NCBI RefSeq assembly: GCF_010731295.1
Contig: NZ_AP022579.1
Coordinates: 2,418,001 to 2,482,000, forward strand
Reading direction: 5' to 3'
Length of the DNA stretch: 64,000 bases
Origin: Mycolicibacterium boenickei
GTDB taxonomy: Bacteria; Actinomycetota; Actinomycetes; Mycobacteriales; Mycobacteriaceae
Under the pieces are notes generated by a model that worked only from the letters and a program-made list of their open reading frames with translations, was not told the DNA's origin and searched no databases. Positions 1 to 7,389 of the stretch are shown one piece after another. The number at the start of each line of letters is the position of its first letter. Within the stretch, counting starts at the first letter, position 1. A program made the translations under genes and the position numbers.

Positions 1-1010
1 CGGTTCTCGCGCCGGTCGAGGATGCATCGGGCCGCGTCGGGGAACACCATTTCGTCGCGGTTGGCGGCGGCGTAGTTGACGATGACCGACTCGCCCGGTG
101 AGAACGTGCAGCCGTTCAGTTCCACCTCTTTGGCCACGGTGCGGGGAATGCCGTGGATCGACCCGGCGAACCGGATGAACTCCTCCACTGCAAAGGTGAG
201 GAGGTCGGGATCGCCGATCAGGCGGTCGCGCTCGGCCGGGTTGGTGGCGAGATAGTGGTAGGCGAAAGACATTGCGCTGGCGGTGGTCTCGAGACCCGCC
301 TGGACCAGGAGCATGGCATTGGACACGACGTCGCCGAAGGACAGTTTCTCTCCGTCGATCTCGGCGGACAGCAGCACGTCGATCATGTCGTCACGGGGTG
401 GCTGGTCCATCCGCGCGGTCACGGCGTCGTGCAGGTGCTGATAGAGCCCGCCCCAGGCGGTCATCCGGTCCTGTTCGGTGGCGCCGTTGAGCGCAGTGTC
501 GGTCAGCTCGACGCACAGCGGGACGTCTTCGATCGGCATGCCGAGCAGATACTTGAAGAACACGATTCCGGGCTGGCGCCAGGCGATCTGGGCCAGGTCA
601 CCGGAGCCGTTCTCGATGAGATCGTCGATGAGCCGGTCGGTCTCGGCGCCGATCTCGGGCCGGAGCGCCTTGATCCGCGCGGGAGAGAAGTACGGGTTGA
701 GGACCTTGCGGAACTTCTGCTGTCGCGGCGGGTCGAGGGTGATCACCAGATCCCCGGCGAGCTGTTCGGCGCCCTCGGGCGTCGGGTTGCTGGAAAAGTG
801 TTCCCAGTCCTGCAGGATCTTGACGCACTCTGCATAGCGCACCGCCACCCACGCGCCCGCCGGCGTCGCGCTGAGAAACGGTTTGTCGGTGCGCGCGAAC
901 GGCGACTGCTGTCGCATCACCGAGTAGACGTCGTACAGGAAGTCGTTGTCGTTGAAATCCTGGTGGCGCAGATCCCAGTTCTGCGCGTGGCGTTCGAGTG
1001 ACTCCGGCAC
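1..1010 (-). CDS. Cytochrome P450, C-terminal part outside the window
   Basis: Haem-thiolate monooxygenase, presumably oxidising a hydrophobic substrate with electrons from a ferredoxin. 336 codons are visible from a GTG start at 1010. Seen are the C-helix region (DPPRQQKFRK, about residues 93-102), the I-helix oxygen-activation segment AGLETT (238-243) and the K-helix ExxR motif (E277-R280). The Cys-ligand loop lies beyond the left edge. The gene starts 8 bases after the 139-aa membrane protein and is the last visible gene of the minus-strand operon that begins near 4786. Bacterial class I type, soluble, with no signal peptide. The family is certain; the CYP subfamily and substrate are not readable from this fragment. 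Confidence 0.93.
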   Translation of the reverse strand, partial: MPESLERHAQNWDLRHQDFNDNDFLYDVYSVMRQQSPFARTDKPFLSATPAGAWVAVRYAECVKILQDWEHFSSNPTPEGAEQLAGDLVITLDPPRQQKFRKVLNPYFSPARIKALRPEIGAETDRLIDDLIENGSGDLAQIAWRQPGIVFFKYLLGMPIEDVPLCVELTDTALNGATEQDRMTAWGGLYQHLHDAVTARMDQPPRDDMIDVLLSAEIDGEKLSFGDVVSNAMLLVQAGLETTASAMSFAYHYLATNPAERDRLIGDPDLLTFAVEEFIRFAGSIHGIPRTVAKEVELNGCTFSPGESVIVNYAAANRDEMVFPDAARCILDRREN

Positions 1011-1018
1011 GGGGGCTC

Positions 1019-1438
1019 CTAGGGGTGCTGTTGCTCGGCGGCTTGGCGTGCCTCGCGTTCCTGGTGGATTCGCACCAGCTCACGGAATCCGATCCGGTGG
1101 TACTTGGGTACCGGCTGGATACCCCAGTCGTCCTGCGCGGTGTCCTTGCCCTCGGCGCCCTCGGGCGGCCCGAATGCCGGGTACGGCACCTTGCATTCGA
1201 GGGTGTCGTCGGAATAGCGAACCTTGAGCAGCTCACTGCAGATCTGGGTCAGGCTCAAGGTGGGATAGCCGTAGTAGACCGCCATGAAGGGCAGGGTGAA
1301 GGCGCCCTCGACGACGAGGGCGACCAGGCACACCAGGACCGCGCGCTTGATCCACTTGTGCATGCGCGCGTAGTAGGGCGTGGTGCCGGGAGGGAGGTCC
1401 TCGGTGTTTTCTTCGGTTGTTTCCGCGGGGGTGGTCAT
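1019..1438 (-). CDS. Single-TM protein of the P450/NorQD cluster
   Basis: 139 residues. A polar N-terminus of about 30 residues precedes one hydrophobic helix (about 33-55, [20 protein letters not shown]), followed by a roughly 80-residue domain with two cysteines (67 and 82) and a charged Glu/Arg/Gln-rich tail. I do not recognise a named family. It lies 19 bases after the polytopic membrane protein and 8 bases before the P450, so it is almost certainly co-transcribed with both. A role as membrane anchor or accessory subunit for the neighbouring membrane protein or the P450 is inference from position only. Confidence 0.8.
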   Translation of the reverse strand: MTTPAETTEENTEDLPPGTTPYYARMHKWIKRAVLVCLVALVVEGAFTLPFMAVYYGYPTLSLTQICSELLKVRYSDDTLECKVPYPAFGPPEGAEGKDTAQDDWGIQPVPKYHRIGFRELVRIHQEREARQAAEQQHP

Positions 1439-1457
1439 GAGTGCTCCTTGAATGTGT

Positions 1458-2192
1458 TCAGTCGGAGAAGATTTCGCGGTTCACCGTGTGTAGGTACGGG
1501 ATCGCGAGGAAGGGGGTGATGTAGAAGATGTCGTACAGCCACCACCCGATGACCGGGAACACGACGCCGGCGTAACGAACGTCGGCATACATCGTCATGT
1601 TGAACACGTACAGACACCAGATGAGCACGCCCATCCAGCAGGTGATGATCATCCACTGGTGGCCCCAGCGCTTCATCTGCAGAAAGCCGATCGCCGCAGC
1701 GCACCGCATCGCGAAGACGGTGAGGATCATGCCGAACACCATGGACTTCTCGCCCGGCCCGGCGGCGCCGCCCATCCACAGTTCGTTGTAGTGCCAGAAG
1801 TACCCGGCGTCGAACATGGCGCCCCACCCGACCATCAGCACCCGGTTGATCAGCGTGTGGTTGGCGACGAGGTCGAGGGCCCACCCGAGGCTGTTGAGCA
1901 TGCCGTCGATCAGCACGAGATATCCGATGAGCGTGACGATCATCGGCCGGACGGAGTATCCCGCGCGCAGCGCCTGGCGCTGTAACCACACGCCGCGCAT
2001 GAAGATCGGGAAGCCGATGAGCCCAGGCGCCCACATGCCCATCAGCGCCGCACCGACGATCATCCACTTGTCGGCCCGCCGCTGAGCCAGCCGGGATTGT
2101 TCGTGGTGCTCCTCAAGGTTGAGAGAACCCTCTGCCGGCACGGATGCCGTGACCTTGGCGTCCGATTTGCGGTTCAGCAGAGGGATGTTCAC
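1458..2192 (-). CDS. Polytopic membrane protein, copy A (possibly AveC-like family)
   Basis: 244 residues with about six membrane segments. Histidine- and tryptophan-rich motifs lie between them ([22 protein letters not shown]) and the C-terminus is conserved (NREIFSD). Start: the GTG at 2192 overlaps the TGA of the 43-residue peptide (GTGA), which fixes it well inside a longer open frame. It is strikingly similar to the protein at 5473-6204, including at the DNA level. It resembles mycobacterial proteins often labelled spirocyclase AveC-like, but I hold that name loosely. Placement behind a MoxR/VWA pair, which typically activates metalloenzymes, suggests that this or the P450 could be the client; that is inference. 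Confidence 0.85.
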   Translation of the reverse strand: MNIPLLNRKSDAKVTASVPAEGSLNLEEHHEQSRLAQRRADKWMIVGAALMGMWAPGLIGFPIFMRGVWLQRQALRAGYSVRPMIVTLIGYLVLIDGMLNSLGWALDLVANHTLINRVLMVGWGAMFDAGYFWHYNELWMGGAAGPGEKSMVFGMILTVFAMRCAAAIGFLQMKRWGHQWMIITCWMGVLIWCLYVFNMTMYADVRYAGVVFPVIGWWLYDIFYITPFLAIPYLHTVNREIFSD

Positions 2193-2320
2193 AGGTCCCA
2201 CCAGCCTCGGGTGAACGACATGTACAGCTGGATTCCGAACATCGCCAGCAGGTATCCGTAGATGACGATCTGCAGGACGATGAGGGCCTTCTTGCGGTTG
2301 CGTTCCTTCTGATCCACCAT
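2189..2320 (-). CDS. 43-residue single-TM microprotein
   Basis: A short gene with an ATG at 2320 and an AGGAAGGAA ribosome binding site 9 bases upstream, which overlaps the end of the norQ-like gene. A basic N-terminus (MVDQKERNRKK) is followed by one hydrophobic helix (ALIVLQIVIYGYLLAMFGI) and a short tail ending GWWDL. Its TGA overlaps the GTG of the next gene, so translation is probably coupled. The basic start predicts N-in, C-out topology. Likely a small accessory subunit of the membrane complex encoded around it. Function unknown. Confidence 0.8.
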   Translation of the reverse strand: MVDQKERNRKKALIVLQIVIYGYLLAMFGIQLYMSFTRGWWDL

Positions 2321-2335
2321 GGCGGCGATTCCTTC

Positions 2336-3136
2336 CTAGGCGCTTGAGCTGCCGGCATCGGCTGCGGACAGGCACGCGGACGCGACCTCCCGCAGCCCTT
2401 CGGTGATGGCGCCGTCGCTGGACAGCGGGGCGAGGACACAGGCCTCCGCGGCTTCGAGTTCCGTTGCACCGGCAGCGATCAGGTGTGCCGCCGTGACGAG
2501 TACCCGAGTGGAGGGCGGTTCGAAGTGGAATGCCTCGTCCGCGGTACGGATCGCGGTGGCGCACCGGACCAGCCGCTGTGCGGTGGGCAGTCCGACGCCG
2601 GTCTCGGCGACGATCACCTCTGCCTCGCGTTCGGGCGGCAGGTACCGCATCGGCAGCGTGACGAAACGCTGCCGGAAGGACGGTTTGAGCTCCTTGAGTG
2701 AGCTGCGGTAGGCGGGGTTGTAGGAACACACCAGCATGAAAGTCTCTGGCGCATGGACGACTTCGCCCGCACGATCCAGGTAGAGCGTGCGCCTGTGGTC
2801 GGTGAGCGAGTGCAGGACGGCCAACGAATCGTGACGCGCCTCGACGACCTCGTCGAGGTAGCAGATCGCCCCGGCCTTGACGGCCCGCGTGAGGGGACCG
2901 TCGGTCCAGACCACATCCCCGCCGGTGACCATGAACCGTCCGACGAGGTCCGAGCTGGTCAGATCGTCGTGGCAGCTGATGGTGACGACCGGACGGCTGA
3001 GCAGCAGTCCCATGTGCTCGACCAAGCGGGTCTTGCCACATCCTGTCGGGCCGGTGAGCATCACCGGTAGGCGCTGGCGGCAGGCCTGCTCGAAGAGCTG
3101 CACCTCGTTGGCGTTGGCGTAATACGTGTCAGTCAT
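2336..3136 (-). CDS. MoxR-type AAA+ ATPase, NorQ/CbbQ-like
   Basis: 266-residue AAA+ ATPase. The Walker A is GPTGCGKT (about 29-36) and the Walker B/acidic segment is ICYLDEVVEA (about 91-100), followed by a sensor-like CSYNP segment. Length and order fit the CbbQ/NirQ/NorQ branch of MoxR ATPases, which work with a VWA protein to remodel or metallate a target enzyme (NO reductase or Rubisco in known cases). The start ATG overlaps the stop of the VWA gene (ATGA). No NO reductase or Rubisco genes are visible. The nearby candidates are the polytopic membrane protein and the P450. Confidence 0.92.
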   Translation of the reverse strand: MTDTYYANANEVQLFEQACRQRLPVMLTGPTGCGKTRLVEHMGLLLSRPVVTISCHDDLTSSDLVGRFMVTGGDVVWTDGPLTRAVKAGAICYLDEVVEARHDSLAVLHSLTDHRRTLYLDRAGEVVHAPETFMLVCSYNPAYRSSLKELKPSFRQRFVTLPMRYLPPEREAEVIVAETGVGLPTAQRLVRCATAIRTADEAFHFEPPSTRVLVTAAHLIAAGATELEAAEACVLAPLSSDGAITEGLREVASACLSAADAGSSSA

Positions 3137-4674
3137 ACGGATACCAGCTCCCGGTGGACGTGCGCGAGGACGCGGGGAAGTTCTTCGATTCGGCGGATGC
3201 GTTGGGACCGTTTGGGGCCGAACACTTCCGGCAGGGGATCGACGCGGACGGGCCCGACGCCGAGGTAGTACATGGAGACGCCGGCATCGTTGGCTTCCTC
3301 GACAGCGTGCGCGGCATCAGCCCAGGCGTAGCGGCCCTCGTAGCCTTCGTCCGAGATCAGGCCGTCCCCGATGACGATGAGCAACCTGCGCTCCGAAGGC
3401 TGGTCGAGCAGGCGGCTGGTCATATGCCGCAGCGGCGCACCGAGTCTGGTGTAGCCGCCGGTGGACAGGCCCAGACTGCCGGGCGGGACAAAACGGCGGT
3501 CCGCGAAATCCTTGAGGCAACTGACTTCCACGCGATGGCGGGTGTTCCCGGTGAACGTGAAGATGCCGTGGCGTTCCCGGGCCGACGTCATCGCGCGGGA
3601 CAGGGCGTCGGCGCAGGCGAGCTCCAGTTTGAAGATCCTGCCCCCGTGTACACCCAGCGAAGAGCTGCCGTCGAGCAGCAGCGCGGTTGTCACGTCCCGG
3701 TTGGCGGGCAACAGTTCACGGAAGAGGCGCGGTTCGACCGCCTCACCGGTTGTCAGGTCGATGAAGTGGTTGACGTACTGGTCGACGTCGAGGTCGGAGC
3801 CGTCCTCCAGCCGGTTCTTCATGGCCCGGTGGGTGTTCTCCTCGAACCACTTCCGGACGTCGACGGCGACCGCGCCGGGCTGCCGGTGGCGGCTGGAGCG
3901 GGCCTGCTCGAGAACCGCGACGTGGTCCGGCATGAAGCTGTTCGTCCACGCGTTCCATTCCGGGTAGGGGATTCCCGGCCGGTGGTCGGGGGTGATGTCG
4001 AGGTCGTTGTCCTGAGGCCGGCTCGGTGGGGGCAAGTTCGAGTTGCGGACCCCGCCGTCCCCGCCGGCGGGGACGGAGTGTGGTGCCGGCGAACGCTTCT
4101 GGTTGGTGGTCCACGGCAACCGTCCGAAGGTACGGCGCAGCTTGTCGGACAGTCCCTGCGGCAGGGTGTAGGCCCGCGGCAGGCTGCCGAGCAGCGGGTC
4201 GATGGCGAACTGCTGAGAGGTACGCGCAAGGGCGACGGCCCGGTTCAGCATCTCTTTGGCGTCCGTGTCCGCGCCGGCCGGTTCCAGGTGCGGAAGCGCC
4301 GAGCGCAGGTCGGCCAGTAGTCCGGGCCAGTTCTCGGCGACCCAGCCCAGCGCGACGCCGGCCTCGACGAGGGTGAGCGCGGCGAGTTCGCGGGTCGAGA
4401 GCTCGTTGAGCCGATAGTCGAGGATGCGCTCTTTGGATGGCGAGCACTGCAGTGCCACACCGCATGTCAGCGTTCGCCGGGTCCAGTCACGACGCGGTGG
4501 ATAGGGCACGTGCACGACATCGAGCAGGGAACTCAGACCGAAGCCGCGGTGCTGCCCGCTGACCAGGCGGGCGCCGGTGCGGCGCTGGCCGCTCAACGCC
4601 ACGGCGGTGACGGCGCAACTGCGCTCGGTCGCCATGGCGTGGGCTTCGTCGAGTTCGGGCATCTGCTGCGTCAC
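3133..4674 (-). CDS. VWA-domain protein, NorD-like partner of the AAA+ ATPase
   Basis: 513 residues. The C-terminal third is a von Willebrand A domain with a MIDAS motif DGSSS within LLLDGSSSLG, followed by the expected TG and D elements (SEVSC-type strand, LIVIGDGLISDEGYEG). The N-terminal part is helical and charged with a proline-rich linker. NorD/CbbO-type proteins bridge the AAA+ ring to its substrate enzyme through the MIDAS metal. The GTG at 4674 lies 4 bases after the stop of the 35-residue peptide, and an internal ATG at 4662 is an alternative. Somewhat shorter than typical NorD. Family assignment is firm; the client enzyme is unknown. Confidence 0.9.
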   Translation of the reverse strand: MTQQMPELDEAHAMATERSCAVTAVALSGQRRTGARLVSGQHRGFGLSSLLDVVHVPYPPRRDWTRRTLTCGVALQCSPSKERILDYRLNELSTRELAALTLVEAGVALGWVAENWPGLLADLRSALPHLEPAGADTDAKEMLNRAVALARTSQQFAIDPLLGSLPRAYTLPQGLSDKLRRTFGRLPWTTNQKRSPAPHSVPAGGDGGVRNSNLPPPSRPQDNDLDITPDHRPGIPYPEWNAWTNSFMPDHVAVLEQARSSRHRQPGAVAVDVRKWFEENTHRAMKNRLEDGSDLDVDQYVNHFIDLTTGEAVEPRLFRELLPANRDVTTALLLDGSSSLGVHGGRIFKLELACADALSRAMTSARERHGIFTFTGNTRHRVEVSCLKDFADRRFVPPGSLGLSTGGYTRLGAPLRHMTSRLLDQPSERRLLIVIGDGLISDEGYEGRYAWADAAHAVEEANDAGVSMYYLGVGPVRVDPLPEVFGPKRSQRIRRIEELPRVLAHVHRELVSV

Positions 4675-4678
4675 GCCT

Positions 4679-4786
4679 TCAGAAGGTGCCGATGTTGGAG
4701 AACATCCAGTACCAGAACCAGATGATCAAGCCGGTGCCGCCCCAGGCGGCCACGTAGCGGAGTATCTCCCAGATCCAGGCGGCCAC
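4679..4786 (-). CDS. 35-residue single-TM microprotein heading the NorD/NorQ/P450 operon
   Basis: GTG start with an AGGAG ribosome binding site 7 bases upstream and a stop 4 bases before the NorD-like gene. The peptide is almost entirely one Trp-rich helix (VAAWIWEILRYVAAWGG, then LIIWFWYWMFSN). It is too small for most annotation pipelines. Tight spacing on both sides and a good ribosome binding site argue that it is expressed. Like the 43-residue peptide, it is probably a small membrane subunit of the same complex. No family recognised. Confidence 0.65.
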   Translation of the reverse strand: MAAWIWEILRYVAAWGGTGLIIWFWYWMFSNIGTF

Positions 4787-4813
4787 GTCAGTTCTCCTCG
4801 CAGAAGGGATGAT

Positions 4814-5416
4814 TCATCGGACCTCCAGTCCTCGTCGTGCGGTGATGACCAAGTTGGCCAGCATCGCGTCGCGGTGTTGGCCCTTGGCAGTGGTGGTCAG
4901 GACGCCGTAGATACCCAGGAGGAAGAATGCGGCGCTGTAGAAGGCGTCGACCTCGGGATGTACCTCGCCGTGGCCCCGGGCGCGCTCGATCTCGCGGAGG
5001 AGCAGGACGATCATCGGGTGGTCGCTCCATTCGTCCTTGCTGGGGCGTGTCGGCGAGAAATGCAGCGCAAGGAGTTCTTTGAACAGGAGCGGCCCGAACC
5101 GTTGCTCCAGGCTGCCCACCAGGCGGACGAGCTCGGTCAGCGCCGTTGCGAGATCGTGTGCTTTCTCGAGAAAGCTCGCGAATTCGGCTGCCATGCGCGT
5201 CTCTTCGCGGCGTTCCAGTTCCAGCAGCACGTGTTCCTTGCTGGGGAAGTGGAAGAAAAAGGTCCCGTGGGCAACGCCCGCGGCACTGACGATCGCGCCG
5301 ATGTCCGCCCCGGCCATGCCCGACGCCTGGAACTCGGCGACGGCCGCGCCGAGTATCCGTTCCCGCGTCTGCAGTCGGCGCAACTCGCGCGCCGACTGCT
5401 TGATCTGTGGGGTCAT
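4814..5416 (-). CDS. TetR-family regulator of the P450/NorQD cluster
   Basis: 200 residues. The N-terminal helix-turn-helix includes the segment GADIGAIVSAAGVAHGTFFFHFPSKEHVLLEL; the rest is a ligand-binding domain containing FSPTRP, EIERAR and AAFFLLGIYGVLTT. It sits between the two copies of the polytopic membrane protein and directly upstream of the operon it probably controls. A clear paralogue lies at 38951-39580. An imperfect dyad lies between this gene and the upstream copy (5443-5454) and a perfect one lies upstream of that copy (6211-6222), so autoregulation and control of both promoters are likely. The ligand is unknown. Confidence 0.93.
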   Translation of the reverse strand: MTPQIKQSARELRRLQTRERILGAAVAEFQASGMAGADIGAIVSAAGVAHGTFFFHFPSKEHVLLELERREETRMAAEFASFLEKAHDLATALTELVRLVGSLEQRFGPLLFKELLALHFSPTRPSKDEWSDHPMIVLLLREIERARGHGEVHPEVDAFYSAAFFLLGIYGVLTTTAKGQHRDAMLANLVITARRGLEVR

Positions 5417-5442
5417 GATCCCCCCTTTTCTAGCTCAGTAAC

Positions 5443-5454
5443 TGATTGCAGTCA
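5443..5454. promoter_or_regulatory. Candidate TetR operator upstream of the regulator gene
   Basis: TGATTGCAGTCA, an imperfect dyad of the form TGAyT-gc-ArTCA, 26 bases upstream of the tetR start codon. It has the same 12-base geometry as the perfect palindrome at 6211-6222. Position and similarity support an autoregulatory site; binding is inferred. Confidence 0.45.
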
Positions 5455-5472
5455 ATGAGTTAAGTCATTGGA

Positions 5473-6204
5473 CTAGTCGGAGAAGATCTCGCGGTTGACG
5501 GAATGCAGGTACGGGATCGCGAGGAACGGGGTGATGTAGAAGATGTCGTACAGCCACCATCCGACGACCGGTAGTACGACGCCGGCGAAGCGGACATCGG
5601 CGAACATCGTCATGTTGAACACGTAGAGGCACCAGATGAGCACGCCCATCCAGCAGGTGATGATCATCCACTGGTGGCCCCAGCGCTTCATCTGCAGGAA
5701 GCCGATGCCCGCGGCGATCCGCATGGTGAAGACGGTGAGGATCATCCCGACTTCCATGGCCTTTTCGCCGGGCCCGGCGGCCCCGCCGATCCACAGTTCG
5801 TTGTAGTGCCAGAAGTATCCGGCGTCGAACATTGCGCCCCAGCCGTTCAACAGGATTCGGGCGAGAATGGTGTGGCTGGCGGCGAGGTCGAGGGCCCACC
5901 CGACGGTGTTGATCGCGGCGTCGATGATGACCAGGTAGCCGATCAGCGTGACCAGCATCGGCCGGACGGACAACCCGTCCCGCTGAGCCTTGCGAAGCAG
6001 CCAGACCCCCCTGAGGAACAGGGGCAGGCCGAAGATGCCAAGGGCTGCGGTGCCGATGAGCAGGCTGCCGGAGATGAGCCATTTGTCGGCCTGCCGCTGT
6101 GCGCGCAGCGAGGCGTCCAAGTGTTCGTCGAGCCCGCTCGGCGAGGGGTGGGCCGCCTCGACCCTGTCGCCGCTACGCCGCAGGTTCAGCGTTGGCAAGT
6201 TCAT
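5473..6204 (-). CDS. Polytopic membrane protein, copy B
   Basis: 243 residues, about six membrane helices, nearly identical to the protein at 1458-2192 through the second half ([33 protein letters not shown]-terminus NREIFSD). The N-terminal 40 residues differ. It stands alone upstream of the TetR gene, with a perfect 12-base palindrome 6 bases ahead of its ATG. The strong DNA-level similarity indicates a fairly recent duplication or ongoing gene conversion. The two copies may be alternative subunits or form one hetero-oligomer. Function unknown; AveC-like naming is tentative. Confidence 0.85.
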   Translation of the reverse strand: MNLPTLNLRRSGDRVEAAHPSPSGLDEHLDASLRAQRQADKWLISGSLLIGTAALGIFGLPLFLRGVWLLRKAQRDGLSVRPMLVTLIGYLVIIDAAINTVGWALDLAASHTILARILLNGWGAMFDAGYFWHYNELWIGGAAGPGEKAMEVGMILTVFTMRIAAGIGFLQMKRWGHQWMIITCWMGVLIWCLYVFNMTMFADVRFAGVVLPVVGWWLYDIFYITPFLAIPYLHSVNREIFSD

Positions 6205-6210
6205 GACGAC

Positions 6211-6222
6211 TGACTATAGTCA
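6211..6222. promoter_or_regulatory. Perfect 12-bp palindrome, candidate TetR operator
   Basis: TGACTATAGTCA is a perfect dyad in the divergent space between membrane protein copy B (start 6204) and the DapB-like gene (start 6301). A site this close to the copy B start codon would block initiation. A further AGTCAA half-site occurs about 15 bases downstream. The same TGAC-N4-GTCA layout recurs near the second tetR gene (39613-39624). Confidence 0.55.
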
Positions 6223-6300
6223 ACCAAATTCGGTAGTCAATCGGCTACTCGACCGGGCCGGAAGGCTTTTCCACCACCATTCGGGGGAACTGGAGCAGGT

Positions 6301-7380
6301 TTGACGATGCGCAGAGTGGTCCAGTTCTCCACCGGCAATGTCGGTCGGCATTCGCTGGCGGCGATCATCGGCAGGCCCGACCTGAAGCTGGTCGGTGTTC
6401 ATGCCTCCGGCCCGGACAAGATCGGGCGTGACGCTGCCGAACTGTGCGGGCATGTCGAGCCGACGGGTGTCATCGCGACCGACGACATCGACGCGCTCAT
6501 CGCGCTCGGGCCCGATTGCGTGGTCTACACAGCCTTGGGGGAGACGCGGCCGATGGAGGCCATCGAGCAGATGTCGCGGTTCCTGGCGGCCGGGATCAAT
6601 GTCGTCGGAACCTCGATGGTGTGGCTGGTGACACCGCACCAGGCCGACGATTGGTTGCGGGTACCGCTTGCGGAGGCGTGCTCGGTCGGGAACTCCTCGC
6701 TGTATGTCAACGGCATCGATCCCGGTTACTCGGGGGACACCGCGGTGTACGCAGCGCTCAGTGTGGTCACCCGAGCCGAGTCGGTGACCGTCAAGGAGAT
6801 CTTCGACTACGGCAACTACGACGACTACGAATACACTGGCACCGCCATGGGTTTCGGCACCACGCCGGACGACGAGCTGCCGATGGCATTCCAGCCGGGG
6901 GTGATCACGGCGATGTTCGGCGGATTGGTGCGCAATCTGGCCCATCATCTAGGCGTGGAGCTCGACGAGGTTCGTCAGCGGTTCGAGCCGTGGTACGCCA
7001 CCGAGTGCATCGAGTGCACGATGATGACCGTCGAACCAGGGCAATTGGCCGGCACCCGATTCGCCGCCGAAGGCATCCGCAGCGGCGTTCCGATCATCAC
7101 TGTCGAGCACACCACGAGGCTCACTCCGGCGGCAGCGCCGGATTGGGAATATCCGCCCGACGGCCAGTCCGGCGTGCACAAGGTGACCGTGGAGGGCGAG
7201 CCACGCATCGAGGTGAGCACTGAGCTGTCCCATCCGACGCTCGACGTGACCGACGCCGGATGTCTGTCGACCGCGGCGCGGGTGGTCAACGCGATCGACT
7301 GGGTGTGTGATGCTCCGGCAGGATTGGTTGCCGCCGAGGATATTCCGCCGACCGCGTTGATCCGCGGGCTGATGTGGTGA
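6301..7380 (+). CDS. DapB-like NAD(P)H-dependent dehydrogenase
   Basis: 359 residues with an N-terminal Rossmann fold (VVQFSTGNVGRHS, residues 4-16) and the layout of the mycobacterial dihydrodipicolinate-reductase-like / amine dehydrogenase-like family. It is not true lysine-pathway DapB: the length and C-terminal domain are different. The TTG at 6301 has a GGAG 7 bases upstream; the ATG at 6307 would leave 13 bases, so TTG is slightly preferred. Transcribed divergently from membrane protein copy B across a shared palindrome. A paralogue is cut by the right window edge. The reaction is unknown. Confidence 0.85.
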   Translation: MTMRRVVQFSTGNVGRHSLAAIIGRPDLKLVGVHASGPDKIGRDAAELCGHVEPTGVIATDDIDALIALGPDCVVYTALGETRPMEAIEQMSRFLAAGINVVGTSMVWLVTPHQADDWLRVPLAEACSVGNSSLYVNGIDPGYSGDTAVYAALSVVTRAESVTVKEIFDYGNYDDYEYTGTAMGFGTTPDDELPMAFQPGVITAMFGGLVRNLAHHLGVELDEVRQRFEPWYATECIECTMMTVEPGQLAGTRFAAEGIRSGVPIITVEHTTRLTPAAAPDWEYPPDGQSGVHKVTVEGEPRIEVSTELSHPTLDVTDAGCLSTAARVVNAIDWVCDAPAGLVAAEDIPPTALIRGLMW

Positions 7381-7389
7381 TTGCTCGGG

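Noticed and set aside
1458..3041. Membrane protein extended to 527 residues
   Set aside because: The upstream part is the norQ-like gene in the wrong frame; the GTG at 2192 overlaps the stop of the 43-residue gene.
3133..4674. VWA protein plus AAA+ as a genuine NO-reductase locus
   Set aside because: No norB or norC anywhere in the window; the pair is coupled to other membrane proteins and a P450.
6301..7380. Lysine-pathway dapB
   Set aside because: The protein is about 100 residues longer than DapB, the C-terminal domain differs and there is a paralogue at 63053; only the Rossmann part is shared.
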